Source: Micromonospora mirobrigensis (GTDB taxonomy: Bacteria > Actinomycetota > Actinomycetes > Mycobacteriales > Micromonosporaceae). From it: DNA of 42,106 nt. A model generated the notes under the pieces. The model had not been told where the DNA came from, ran no database searches, and saw only the letters and a program-made list of their open reading frames with translations. Where the stretch lies: assembly GCF_900091555.1 (NCBI RefSeq), contig NZ_FMCX01000015.1, forward strand, positions 1-42,106. The letters are read 5' to 3'. The position numbers were made by a program, and so were the translations under genes. Positions 1 through 7,667 of the stretch are shown in pieces (position 1 is the stretch's first letter; every line of letters begins with the position of its first letter).

Positions 1-91
1 ATGATGTGTCCACAACGCACAGACGATCACGCGGTGGCCGCCTCGCGTCCACCCCGGTTCACCAGCAAGATCTCAAACGGCGGCTGCCGTA
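1..91 (-). mobile_element. Terminal fragment of an IS701-like insertion sequence (left copy)
   Basis: These bases are the exact reverse complement of 41756-41846, where the same sequence precedes an IS701-type transposase. The left copy therefore runs leftward out of the window and only its 5' end is present. The IS begins TACGGCAGCCGCC when read on the minus strand. The next four bases (92-95) are CTAG, the same tetranucleotide that borders the right copy, as expected for a target site of YTAR type. At most the first few codons of its transposase would lie here (a GTG equivalent at base 13). Confidence 0.75.
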
Positions 92-95
92 CTAG
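1..95. repeat. 95-base perfect inverted repeat, left arm (IS end plus CTAG)
   Basis: Every base of 1-95 pairs with 41846-41752 read on the other strand. It consists of 91 bases of IS end plus the CTAG tetranucleotide. The identity stops at base 95, where the unrelated flanks begin. The true repeat probably continues left of base 1. Confidence 0.95.
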
Positions 96-1682
96 TCAGT
101 ACGCGCCCTTGCGGGCCAGCACCACGCCCACCGTCCGCCACAGGATGCTCAGGTCGTACGCCAGCGACCAGTTGTCGACGTAGTAGAGATCCAGCCGGAC
201 CGCCTCGTCCCAGGACAGGTCGGAGCGGCCGGAGACCTGCCACAGCCCGGTGATGCCGGGCCGGACCAGCAGCCGGCGTCGCACGTCGCCCAGGAAGTCA
301 CCGTCGTCGGCGGGGAGCGGACGCGGCCCGACCAGGGACATCTCCCCCCAGAGCACGTTGATCAGCTGGGGCAGCTCGTCCAGGGACGAGGCGCGCAGGA
401 AGCGGCCCACCGGGAAGACCCGCGGGTCCTGCTTCATCTTGAACAGCAGGCCGTCGGTCTCGTTCTGGTCGACCAGGCCGGCCAGCCGGTCCTCGGCGTC
501 GCAGTACATGGTCCGGAACTTCCAGACCCGGAAGGTACGCCCCTCGTGGCCCACCCGGGGCTGCCGGAAGAAGACCGGGCCCGGGTCGGAGAGGCGGATC
601 GCCACGGCGACGGCGAGGAAGAGCGGGACCAGCAGCAGCAGGCCCAGCCCGGCGGCGACCTTGTCCATCACGTTCTTGGCCAGCAGCGCCGGCCCGGACA
701 GGGTCGGCTCCTCGACGTAGAGCAGCGGCAGGCCCTCGATGGGGCGGATGTGCACCCGGGGGCCGGCGATGTCGGTGAGCTGCGGGGCGACCACCAGGTC
801 GACGCCGGAGCCCTCCAGCTGCCAGGCCAGCCGGCGCAGCTCGCCCGGCTCGGCGCTGGCCGAGCCGCAGACGGCGATGGTGTCCCCGCCGACCTCGCGG
901 ACCAGGGCGAGCACGTCCCGGCCGGCGTAGACCGGGACGGGCGTGCGCATGCCCCGGGCGGCGGCGTAGCCGTCGGTGATCTGGATGGCCACCGGCACCA
1001 GTCCGGCGCCCGGGTTACGGGTCACCGCGGTGTAGACGTCCAGGCACTCGGGCAGGGTGCCGACCAGCACCATCCGGTGCCCGGCCTGACCGGCCCGGGC
1101 GCGGACCAGGTGCAGGACCAGCCGGGCGAGCATCCGCCCGAGCAGGATCAGCAGCAGGGCACCGAGCAGGGCCGTGCCGACCGTCCAGCGGGACAGGTTG
1201 GTGGTCTTGGTGGCGAAGGCGAGGAAGGAGACCGTCGCGGCGACCGCCACCCCACCCCGGGTGACCCGCTTGAACTCGTCCGGGCCGAGACCCAGGTAGC
1301 GCCGGTCGTACGCCCGGTTGCCCCAGAGCAGGACCAGCCAGCCGAGCGGCAGCAGCAGGAACGCGACGGTGTAGAACCAGGTCGGATCCTCCCCGGCGTT
1401 GTAGAAGCCGGAGGAGGCCTGCTGGAAGATCTGGATCGAGATGAAACTCGCCAGGGCCGCCGCGCCGAAGTCGAGCAGCAGCAGCGCGGCGATGTAGGGG
1501 CGGTGCCAACGGGACACCCGACGGCGGGCCCGGGCCCATGCCGACCGGGGCACGCCGTTGTGCGACGGCGGTGTCGGCGGCTGGATCTCGAAGCTGTCGA
1601 CGTGCCGCACTTCTTTGCTCCGGCCTGTGTAGGTTCCCGGGCGCTGGAGGCTTGTCGTCACCTCACCCATGTCCTCCCGCAT
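96..1682 (-). CDS. Polyprenyl glycosylphosphotransferase (sugar transferase, WbaP/EPS type)
   Basis: This 528-residue membrane enzyme is expected to move a sugar-1-phosphate from a nucleotide sugar to undecaprenyl phosphate, the first step of surface polysaccharide assembly. Four hydrophobic segments lie at about 63-87, 101-120, 143-160 and 166-190. A soluble nucleotide-binding-like domain (200-320) follows, then a fifth hydrophobic segment near 340-362 and the C-terminal sugar transferase domain. That domain shows FRQPRVG, KFRTM, SSLDELPQLINVL, MSLVGPRP and the end GLWQVSGRSDLSW...RKGAY. The length is normal for the family. The start could also be the second ATG at 1670. The stop codon TGA (96-98) lies one base from the CTAG that borders the IS, so the gene is intact but its downstream partners are displaced. 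Family call sure; substrate unknown. Confidence 0.93.
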   Translation of the reverse strand: MREDMGEVTTSLQRPGTYTGRSKEVRHVDSFEIQPPTPPSHNGVPRSAWARARRRVSRWHRPYIAALLLLDFGAAALASFISIQIFQQASSGFYNAGEDPTWFYTVAFLLLPLGWLVLLWGNRAYDRRYLGLGPDEFKRVTRGGVAVAATVSFLAFATKTTNLSRWTVGTALLGALLLILLGRMLARLVLHLVRARAGQAGHRMVLVGTLPECLDVYTAVTRNPGAGLVPVAIQITDGYAAARGMRTPVPVYAGRDVLALVREVGGDTIAVCGSASAEPGELRRLAWQLEGSGVDLVVAPQLTDIAGPRVHIRPIEGLPLLYVEEPTLSGPALLAKNVMDKVAAGLGLLLLVPLFLAVAVAIRLSDPGPVFFRQPRVGHEGRTFRVWKFRTMYCDAEDRLAGLVDQNETDGLLFKMKQDPRVFPVGRFLRASSLDELPQLINVLWGEMSLVGPRPLPADDGDFLGDVRRRLLVRPGITGLWQVSGRSDLSWDEAVRLDLYYVDNWSLAYDLSILWRTVGVVLARKGAY

Positions 1683-1842
1683 GACTCGCGTCGCTCACTC
1701 GCCGTGAGGACACGGGTCGCCCACCGTTCCAGTCTCCCACGTGCACCCGACCCTCACTGAGGTCCGGAAGGACCTCGTCCACGCCGTCGTCTGCCTGGGA
1801 TCCGGCCGGCTCCGCGCATTTCTGGTAGCCGGGGACCGGGCC

Positions 1843-1848
1843 ACTATA
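1843..1848 (-). promoter_or_regulatory. Possible -10 element upstream of the sugar transferase gene
   Basis: On the minus strand this reads TATAGT, the closest match to an actinobacterial -10 in the 255-base gap between the sugar transferase and the DNA glycosylase. No convincing -35 is visible at 16-19 bases. The leader would be about 155 bases. The rest of the gap (1683-1937) shows nothing else I can name. Confidence 0.25.
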
Positions 1849-1937
1849 CCGATGGATGGTGGGCCCGCCAGGGGTGCGGATGGGCAGGTTCGCCCCGGTC
1901 GGGGCGATATCTCTGCGTAACCGGGGAGTGGTGTCAC

Positions 1938-2798
1938 TCACCGTACGAGTCGGGACAACCGACGGTCAGCGAGCGGTTTACCGCCGGTCTGGCAGGTGGG
2001 GCAGTACTGGAGGCTGGAGTCGGCGAACGAGACCTCCCGCACCGTGTCGCCACAGACCGGACAGGGCAGCCCGGTCCGGGCGTGGACCCGCAGGCCGGAG
2101 CGCTTCTCGCCCTTCAACTCGGCCGCCCGCTGCCCGGCGGAGCGGGCGACCGCGTCGCCGAGCACCTGCCGGGTCGCGGCGTGCAGCGCGGCCACCTGGT
2201 CGTCGGAGAGCCGGTCGGTGATCGCGAACGGCGACAGCTTCGCCGTGTGCAGGATCTCGTCGGAGTACGCGTTGCCGACCCCGGCCAGCACGGCCTGGTC
2301 GGTCAGCACCCCCTTCACCTGACCGCGTCGGCTGCGGATCCGCTCGGCGAAGGTGGCCAGGTCGGCGGCGAGCGCGTCCGGGCCCAGCTTCGCCACCCCG
2401 GGCACCACGGCCGGATCGGTCACCAGGTAGGCGGCGAGCTTCTTCTGGGTGCCCGCCTCGGTCAGGTCGAAGCCGGAACCGTCGTCGAGGCGGACCCGCA
2501 CCGCGATCGGACCCTTGCCGGGGCGAAGCGGGGTGGTCGACCCGAACGCCTCCCGGTAGTGCAGCCACCCGGCCCGGGCCAGGTGCACCACCAGGTGCAG
2601 GTCCCCGTCGAAGAGCACGTCGAGGAACTTGCCGTGCCGGCCGGCGCCGATCACCGTCCGACCGGACACCGCGCTCGGCGGCGGATCGTACGTCTTCAGC
2701 GCGTTGATCGCGGCGACCTCGAGGCGTTCGACACGCCGGCCCACCGCCCGCTCGCGCAGGTAACCGGCGAGCGCTTCCACCTCCGGTAGTTCGGGCAC
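1938..2798 (-). CDS. Fpg/Nei family DNA glycosylase-AP lyase
   Basis: This 286-residue base-excision repair enzyme removes oxidised bases and nicks the abasic site. Starting at GTG 2798 the protein begins V-PELPEVE, so Pro2 and Glu3, the catalytic pair, are in place once the initiator is removed. The beta-hairpin segment GRHGKFLDVLF carries the conserved lysine. The middle region holds the H2TH motif (VLAGVGNAYSDEIL), and the C-terminus has a complete four-cysteine zinc finger (CPVC...CPTC). The frame stays open far upstream, but PELPEVE fixes the start. It is divergent from the glycosyltransferase gene with only 24 bases between starts, and TACCGT lies 6 bases before the GTG, so the mRNA may be leaderless. 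Fpg versus Nei substrate preference cannot be decided. Confidence 0.93.
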   Translation of the reverse strand: MPELPEVEALAGYLRERAVGRRVERLEVAAINALKTYDPPPSAVSGRTVIGAGRHGKFLDVLFDGDLHLVVHLARAGWLHYREAFGSTTPLRPGKGPIAVRVRLDDGSGFDLTEAGTQKKLAAYLVTDPAVVPGVAKLGPDALAADLATFAERIRSRRGQVKGVLTDQAVLAGVGNAYSDEILHTAKLSPFAITDRLSDDQVAALHAATRQVLGDAVARSAGQRAAELKGEKRSGLRVHARTGLPCPVCGDTVREVSFADSSLQYCPTCQTGGKPLADRRLSRLVR

Positions 2799-2804
2799 CG
2801 TACA

Positions 2805-2814
2805 ACGGTAGCCT
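2805..2814. promoter_or_regulatory. Overlapping divergent -10 elements of the glycosylase and GT4 genes
   Basis: On the plus strand TAGCCT (2809-2814) lies 8 bases before the GTG at 2823. On the minus strand TACCGT (2810-2805) lies 6 bases before the GTG at 2798. Both fit the TANNNT -10 of actinobacterial leaderless genes, and they share two base pairs. The -35 regions would fall inside the opposite coding sequences. Confidence 0.5.
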
Positions 2815-2822
2815 TCTTTCCC

Positions 2823-4106
2823 GTGAGAATCGTGGTGGCGCACAACCGGTACCGGGAGGCTCAGCCGTCCGGCGAGAACACCATCGTCGACGCGGAGATC
2901 GCCCAGCTCACCGAGGCCGGGGTCGAGGTGCTGCCGTTCCTGCGCAGCTCCGACGAGATTCCGTCGATGTCGAAGGCGGCCAAGGCGCTGCTGCCGATCT
3001 CTCCGATCTGGGCGCCGAAGGCCCAGCAGGACCTGGGTCGCCTCCTCGACGAGCACCGACCGGACGTGCTGCACCTGCACAACCCGTACCCGCTGCTCTC
3101 GCCCTGGGTGGTGCGGACCGCGCACCGGCACGGCGTGCCGGTGGTGCAGACCGTGCACAACTACCGGCAGGTCTGCTCCTCCGGGCTGTACTTCCGCGAC
3201 GGGGTGATCTGCCAGGACTGTCGGGGTCGGGCGCTGGGCGTGCCGGCGATCGTGCACCGCTGCTACCGCGGCTCCCGGGCGCAGAGCGCGCTGATGGCGA
3301 CCACCCTGGCGGTGCACCGCCCCACCTGGCGGTCGGTGGACCGGTTCATCGCGCTGACCAGCGCGGTCGCCGACCACCTGCGCGACTACGGCGTCCCGGA
3401 CGAGCGGATCGTGGTCAAGCCGAACGCCGTCGGAGACCCGGGCGTGCCGGCGCCGCTCGGTGACGGGTTCCTCTTCATGGCTCGGCTGAGCCCGGAGAAG
3501 GGGCTGGACCTGCTGCTGGAGGCGTGGCGACGGCACCCGGTCGGCGCCCTGGGTCAGCTGCGGGTGGCCGGCGACGGCGAGCTGCGTCCGCTGGTCGAGG
3601 CGGCCGCCGCCGAACGCGCCGACGTGACGTACCTGGGCCAGCTCGACCGGGCCGGGGTACGCGCCGCTCTGTCCGCGAGTGCCGTGGTGCTGGCCACCTC
3701 GACCTGGCACGACGTTCTGCCCACGGTGATCATCGAGGCGCTGGCCAGCGGCCGGCCGGTGCTCGGCACCGCGCTCGGCGGCATCCCGTACCTGGTCGGC
3801 GCGGACGCCCCCCGCGAGCCGGCCGGCACCGGCCCGGCGTTCGCCGCCTCCGCCGTCGCCGGTCACGTGCCGCCGCCGGCGGGTCCGCCGGCACTGCTGG
3901 CCGGGCTGGTCACCGGCGAGGCCGGCTGGGTGGTCCCGCCCGACGCGGCGGCGCTGGCCGCCGCGCTGCCCGTCGCCCGGGCCGGCGCACCCCGGCTCGC
4001 GGCGACCGCCCGGTCCCGCTACGAGCGCACCTTCCACCCGGATGTGGTCATCAAGCAGCACCTCGACATCTACGCCGCACTGACCCGCAAGGGGGGCGTG
4101 GAGTGA
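2823..4106 (+). CDS. Glycosyltransferase family 4 (GT-B retaining)
   Basis: This 427-residue cytoplasmic glycosyltransferase probably builds a surface glycan. The N-terminal Rossmann half starts MRIVVAHNRYREAQPSGEN, carries VLHLHNPYPLLSP and VVQTVHNYRQVC, and has a cysteine-bearing insert (CSSGLYFRDGVICQDC) common in this group. The C-terminal donor-binding half has FMARLSPEKGLDLLLEA and the D-x7-E version of the EX7E motif in DVLPTVIIEALASG. An alanine/proline-rich insertion (GADAPREPAG...) follows GGIPYLVG. Start GTG 2823 is likely leaderless. The stop TGA overlaps the GTG of the next small ORF, so the two may be translationally coupled. Close to the sugar transferase, it fits an exopolysaccharide or lipoglycan locus. 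The acceptor is unknown. Confidence 0.88.
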   Translation: MRIVVAHNRYREAQPSGENTIVDAEIAQLTEAGVEVLPFLRSSDEIPSMSKAAKALLPISPIWAPKAQQDLGRLLDEHRPDVLHLHNPYPLLSPWVVRTAHRHGVPVVQTVHNYRQVCSSGLYFRDGVICQDCRGRALGVPAIVHRCYRGSRAQSALMATTLAVHRPTWRSVDRFIALTSAVADHLRDYGVPDERIVVKPNAVGDPGVPAPLGDGFLFMARLSPEKGLDLLLEAWRRHPVGALGQLRVAGDGELRPLVEAAAAERADVTYLGQLDRAGVRAALSASAVVLATSTWHDVLPTVIIEALASGRPVLGTALGGIPYLVGADAPREPAGTGPAFAASAVAGHVPPPAGPPALLAGLVTGEAGWVVPPDAAALAAALPVARAGAPRLAATARSRYERTFHPDVVIKQHLDIYAALTRKGGVE

Positions 4107-4279
4107 GTGCCCTGTCGCCGTCGGCTTCAGGAACGCTCGGCAGATACGAGTCCCTGGTGGCCAAAGGGGTGATCCGTCTCAGAACTACCACCATGAGTGA
4201 CATCCCCCGGTACGACGTGCGGCTCGATTTCTCGCCCCTCGAGCTACTGCTGACCGAGCGCGAAGACGATCAGCGGTGA
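4103..4279 (+). CDS. Small hypothetical protein, possible C-terminal remnant of a Phd/VapB-type antitoxin
   Basis: This 58-codon ORF starts at GTG 4103, overlapping the stop of the glycosyltransferase gene by four bases. The segment LGRYESLVAKGVIRL and the end SPLELLLTEREDDQR resemble the variable C-terminal part of antitoxins that bind VapC-like toxins. That is a weak resemblance judged by eye. There is no DNA-binding N-terminus and no partner toxin next to it on this strand. It faces the MazF/PemK module. It may be a fragment rather than a functional gene. Confidence 0.35.
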   Translation: MSALSPSASGTLGRYESLVAKGVIRLRTTTMSDIPRYDVRLDFSPLELLLTEREDDQR

Positions 4280-4304
4280 TCCAGTGGGCTTCATGGAGCC
4301 GATG

Positions 4305-4640
4305 TCAGAGGCCGAGGATCTGCCGGATGCGCTCTTCGACGTGACGCAGCTCGGCGGGTGCCAACCGGCCAAGTCTTCGGCGGAGGCGAGGTTTGTCAAC
4401 GGTGTGCAGGTCCGTGCAGTTGATGTACGACTGGTCGTATCTGGTGAGGCCAACCTCGCGCCCAACCGGTACGTGGGTGGCCGGGGGTCCGGCGGTGCCG
4501 GTCACCAGCGCGACCGTGACTGACGACAGGGGCAGGGCAATGCGGTTGGCGGTCAGCACGAGCGCAGGGTGTGGCCCGATCGGCTGAGGCATCGCACACA
4601 CCCACACCTCACCTCGCAGGGCGGTCTCGACAGCTACCAC
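4305..4640 (-). CDS. MazF/PemK family toxin (mRNA interferase)
   Basis: This 111-residue protein has the PemK-like layout throughout. RGEVWVCAMPQPIGPHPALVLT forms the first strands, then VTVALVTGT, THVPVG, and SYINCTDLHTV, followed by a C-terminal helix ending LRHVEERIRQILGL. Family members cleave RNA at specific short sites. The GTG start at 4640 overlaps the last seven bases of the upstream antitoxin gene, the usual coupling for a toxin-antitoxin operon. Nothing looks broken. The site specificity of cleavage cannot be read from sequence. Confidence 0.9.
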   Translation of the reverse strand: MVAVETALRGEVWVCAMPQPIGPHPALVLTANRIALPLSSVTVALVTGTAGPPATHVPVGREVGLTRYDQSYINCTDLHTVDKPRLRRRLGRLAPAELRHVEERIRQILGL

Positions 4641-5053
4641 TGAGTATCGTCCGCTGCACGTAGCTCGGCCTCAGTGGCAGGGACAACGCCGTCGGGGCGG
4701 GAAGCCTGTTCACCGTGGTAGTACGCGCGAATCTCCTCCGCTGCCCGCTCTTCCGCCGCCTCGCGGACCAGCAGGCGCAGCCCTTCCCGTAGGGCTTCGG
4801 AGGTGGAGCCGAGGTTCAGGTGGCGCACCACCATCTCCAGGTCGGCCACCTCATCCGCTTGGAGGCGGACCTGAGCGACCTTGCTGCCGGAAGTCGCGCC
4901 TTGTCCTTTCCCGCGTGCAGCGCGGCCTTCCTCGCGCTTCTTGGCCACCCGTCCAGCAGCCGCCCCGCCGTGTCCCAGCTTGGTGGTGCTCTTGGCTGAC
5001 TTGCGAGCCTTACCGCTGGTGGCGGCGGGCTGGTCTTGTCGTACAGGTGTCAT
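4634..5053 (-). CDS. Ribbon-helix-helix antitoxin with a lysine-rich N-terminal tail
   Basis: This 139-residue protein lies directly upstream of the MazF/PemK toxin gene and overlaps it by seven bases. The core VAQVRLQADEVADLEMVVRHLN...STSEALREGLRLLV is a ribbon-helix-helix DNA-binding and dimerisation unit at about residues 58-98. The acidic C-terminus (EEIRAYYHGEQ...ELRAADDTQW) is where the toxin would bind. Residues about 13-55 are rich in Lys, Arg, Gly and Ala, an unusual basic extension that could add non-specific nucleic acid binding. The frame remains open upstream, but ATG 5053 gives a natural start (MTPVRQDQ). Autorepression by the pair is typical of the family. Confidence 0.82.
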   Translation of the reverse strand: MTPVRQDQPAATSGKARKSAKSTTKLGHGGAAAGRVAKKREEGRAARGKGQGATSGSKVAQVRLQADEVADLEMVVRHLNLGSTSEALREGLRLLVREAAEERAAEEIRAYYHGEQASRPDGVVPATEAELRAADDTQW

Positions 5054-5117
5054 ACGGCAAGTGTGGCGCGGTCCGGCCAGTCCGGCAACCACCCCGCCAA
5101 AGCTGGTGCCGCTCTCC

Positions 5118-5837
5118 CTACAGCGAGGCGCGGGCGGAGAAGGCGATGCTGGCCAGCAGGAACCCACCGTTGACGATCGTGAACGCCACGATCACCCAGA
5201 AGGTCAGCGCCGGGGCGAAGATCAGCACCAGGCCGGCCACGAAGATCACCGCGCCGTAGTCACGGACCAGCTTCACCACGCGGACCGGAAACGAGGTCGA
5301 GGTGACCATGCTGGCCGCGTTCGGGCCGGCCTGCATCACCGAGGTGACCAGGTTGACCATCCAGGTGCCGGCGAAGACCGCGACCAGCCAGGTCGGCATT
5401 GACGGGCGCTGCGCCACGGCGGTCGCCGACAGGGCCGCCACCAGGGCGATCTGGGCCGCCACGTCGCAGAGCACGTCGACCCGGGCGCCCGCCGCGCTGC
5501 CGGTGCCGGTCACCCGGGCCAGCTGCCCGTCGGCGCAGTCCAGCGCGTACGCCACCTGCCAGCCGACCAGCGCGACCAGCCCGACCACCCAGGCCGGCAC
5601 GTCACCGGCGGCGACCTTCGGTGCGAGTGCCACCACGGTGGCGGAGGCGGCCAGGCCGAGCACCAGGTTGGCGATGCTCAGCGCGGTCGGCCGCAACCCG
5701 AGCCGCTGGGCGACCAGCGCGAAGACCGCGCCGAGCCGCTGGCTGACCGACTCGCTGAACAGGCCGCCACCCCGGTTCACCCGGTAGAAGTCGGCAACGG
5801 TGGGACGGGCCTCAGCCACGCTGGTCGCGGATTGCAC
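5118..5837 (-). CDS. CDP-alcohol phosphatidyltransferase family membrane enzyme
   Basis: This 239-residue integral membrane protein transfers a phospho-alcohol or phosphatidyl group from a CDP-linked donor to an alcohol acceptor. It shows the full signature at about residues 99-124: DCADGQLAR, then G eight residues on, then ARVDVLCD, matching DGxxAR...GxxxDxxxD. About five or six membrane segments surround it. It is the third gene of an operon, overlapping the dehydrogenase gene by 26 bases, behind a nucleotidyltransferase gene. The context suggests that the operon makes its own CDP-alcohol donor rather than using CDP-diacylglycerol, but this is inference. The product is not a recognisable PgsA or PssA by neighbourhood. 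Confidence 0.9.
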   Translation of the reverse strand: MQSATSVAEARPTVADFYRVNRGGGLFSESVSQRLGAVFALVAQRLGLRPTALSIANLVLGLAASATVVALAPKVAAGDVPAWVVGLVALVGWQVAYALDCADGQLARVTGTGSAAGARVDVLCDVAAQIALVAALSATAVAQRPSMPTWLVAVFAGTWMVNLVTSVMQAGPNAASMVTSTSFPVRVVKLVRDYGAVIFVAGLVLIFAPALTFWVIVAFTIVNGGFLLASIAFSARASL

Positions 5838-6879
5838 CGGCGTAGTCTGCCAGCCGCTCCCGCGTCCCGGTAGGCGACAGGGCCAGGTGTTCGAGGATCG
5901 TGTACCGGTCCGGCCGGGTGGCCGGCGCGAACTGCACCGCCTCGACGAACTGCTCGTCGGTCAGCCCGACGTCGCCGGGCAGCCGGGGCAGACCGTGCCG
6001 GTGCAGGCAGGCCGAGATCTCCGCGAACCGGCGCTCGTCGCCGCGCAGGAAGGTGCAGAACAGCGCGCCGAGCCCGGCCAGCTCGCCGTGCGAGGCGGTG
6101 CCGGGGAAGAGCGCGTCGACGGCGTGCATGATCTCGTGGCAGCCGCCGCTGGCCGGGCGGCTGGTGCCGCAGACCGCCATCGCCAGGCCGCTGGAGATCA
6201 GCGCCTCGGCCAGCACCGTGACGAACGCGTCGTCGTTCATGTCGCCCCGGTGGGCGAGCACCGCCTCGGCACCCATCCGGGCCAGCGAGGCGGCCAGCCC
6301 GTCGACCGGCTCACCGCGTACCTGCCGGGCCAGCTCCCAGTCGGCCAGCGCGCTGATGTTGCTCACCACGTCGCCGATGCCGGCCCGGTTGTGCCGCTCC
6401 GGCCCGGACTCGACGAAGTCCAGGTCGACGATCACCGCGATCGGGATGTGCACCCCGTAGGAGCCCTTCACGCCCTCGTTGAGCAGGCTGGCCACCGGGG
6501 AGGCGATGCCGTCGTTGGCCAGCGCCGTCGCCACGGTCACCATCGGCAGCCCCCGCCGGGTGGCGGCGTACTTCGCCACGTCGATGGTCCGGCCGCCGCC
6601 GATCCCGACCACCGCGTCGTACGAGCGCTGGCGCAGCTTCACGCCCAGGTCGTCGGCGGCGTCCAGGGTGCCGCCGGCCACGGTGAACACGTCCGCCGTA
6701 CGCAGTGACGGCCGGATCAGCTCGGCGATCTGCTCACCCTGCCCCGGGCCGACCACCACCGCCACGTCCCCGCCGGCCGAGATCCGGCCGTCGACCAGGA
6801 TCGTGGCCAGGTCCGCCACCGCGCCCCGCCGCACGTCGATGTGCAGCGGGGTGAGGACGGTACGGGCTAGTAGTGGCAC
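5812..6879 (-). CDS. Iron-containing alcohol dehydrogenase family, sn-glycerol-1-phosphate dehydrogenase-like (AraM/EgsA type)
   Basis: This 355-residue oxidoreductase has the GIGGGRTIDVAKYAA nucleotide-binding motif, TALANDGIASPVASL, the metal-region D-x-A-type segment NISALADWELA, and two later histidines in GGCHEIMHAVD and GTASHGELAGLG. Together these are the metal-ligand pattern of the G1P dehydrogenase branch. Such enzymes reduce dihydroxyacetone phosphate to glycerol-1-phosphate. The length is normal. Start GTG 6879 overlaps the upstream nucleotidyltransferase gene by 13 bases, and the end overlaps the CDP-alcohol enzyme gene. In bacteria this family is unusual, and its polyol product could also be something other than G1P. 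Confidence 0.85.
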   Translation of the reverse strand: MPLLARTVLTPLHIDVRRGAVADLATILVDGRISAGGDVAVVVGPGQGEQIAELIRPSLRTADVFTVAGGTLDAADDLGVKLRQRSYDAVVGIGGGRTIDVAKYAATRRGLPMVTVATALANDGIASPVASLLNEGVKGSYGVHIPIAVIVDLDFVESGPERHNRAGIGDVVSNISALADWELARQVRGEPVDGLAASLARMGAEAVLAHRGDMNDDAFVTVLAEALISSGLAMAVCGTSRPASGGCHEIMHAVDALFPGTASHGELAGLGALFCTFLRGDERRFAEISACLHRHGLPRLPGDVGLTDEQFVEAVQFAPATRPDRYTILEHLALSPTGTRERLADYAGAIRDQRG

Positions 6880-7598
6880 GCGATCTCCCGCGCCCGGGCC
6901 AGGTCGGCGTGGTTGTCGACCTCGACCCAGGACACGTCACCGATCGGCGCCGCCCGCACCTCGCCACCGCGGTCGGAGAACTCCTGGTAGCCGTCCTCGT
7001 AGTAGAGGTTCGGGTCGCGCCGCCAGGTCGCCTCCAGCGCGTCGGCGAGCGGGTCGGCCACCTGCGGCTCGATCAGCGTCGCGCCGATGTACTCCCCGTA
7101 CGCCTCGCCCGGGTCCATCAGCTTGGTGATCCGGGTGAGCTGGCCGGCGGCGTCGAAGGTGGTCTTCATCTCCTCCTCGGCCAGCGGCTTGATGGTGTCC
7201 ACCGCGAGCAGGATGCCCGGGCCGCGCTCGGCCAGCAGGGTCTTCTCCACGCTCACCGGGTGCACGGTGTCGCCGTTGACCAGCAGCACACCCCGGGCGA
7301 AGTGCTCCCGGGCCAGCCAGAGCGAGTACGCGTTGTTCCACTCCTCGGCCCTGTCGTTGTGCACCAGGGTGATGGTGACGCCGTACTTCTTCTCCAGGTC
7401 GGCCTGGCGGTCCCGGACCGCCTCCGCGGCGTACCCGACGACGATCACCACCTCGGTCAGCCCGACCTCGGCGAGGTTGCGCAGCGCGATGTCCAGGATG
7501 GTGATCTCACCGTCCACCGGCACCAGGGCCTTGGGCAGGGTGTCGGTGTACGGGCGCAGTCGACGCCCCGCACCGGCCGCGAGCACCATCCCGATCAT
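6867..7598 (-). CDS. Sugar/polyol-phosphate nucleotidyltransferase (LicC/inositol-phosphate cytidylyltransferase-like)
   Basis: This 243-residue enzyme has the N-terminal MVLAAGAGRRLRPYTDTLPKALVPV signature of the nucleotidyltransferase fold, then VIVVGY and VNGDTV (metal-binding Asp). The IGDVSWVEVDNHADL end resembles cytidylyltransferases such as LicC and the archaeal inositol-phosphate enzyme. It is the first gene of a three-gene overlapping operon with a dehydrogenase and a CDP-alcohol phosphatidyltransferase. AGGAG lies 6 bases before ATG 7598, and TATCCT (7642-7637 on this strand) is a candidate -10. CTP as substrate is inferred from the neighbours. Confidence 0.88.
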   Translation of the reverse strand: MIGMVLAAGAGRRLRPYTDTLPKALVPVDGEITILDIALRNLAEVGLTEVVIVVGYAAEAVRDRQADLEKKYGVTITLVHNDRAEEWNNAYSLWLAREHFARGVLLVNGDTVHPVSVEKTLLAERGPGILLAVDTIKPLAEEEMKTTFDAAGQLTRITKLMDPGEAYGEYIGATLIEPQVADPLADALEATWRRDPNLYYEDGYQEFSDRGGEVRAAPIGDVSWVEVDNHADLARAREIACHY

Positions 7599-7667
7599 GC
7601 GGAACTCCTGTTCGTCCGGGTCCGGGTCACCGGTGGAGGATAGCTCCGGGGGAGATCGGCGCTGAGG

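Noticed and set aside
546..1760. Long plus-strand frame of 404 codons opposite the sugar transferase
   Set aside because: It is the antisense shadow of a gene with clear domains. It has the Gly/Arg/Gln-rich content typical of shadow frames in high-GC DNA.
2799..4061. Long upstream extension of the DNA glycosylase frame
   Set aside because: It crosses the divergent GT4 gene. The catalytic PELPEVE must be at the N-terminus, so GTG 2798 is the start.
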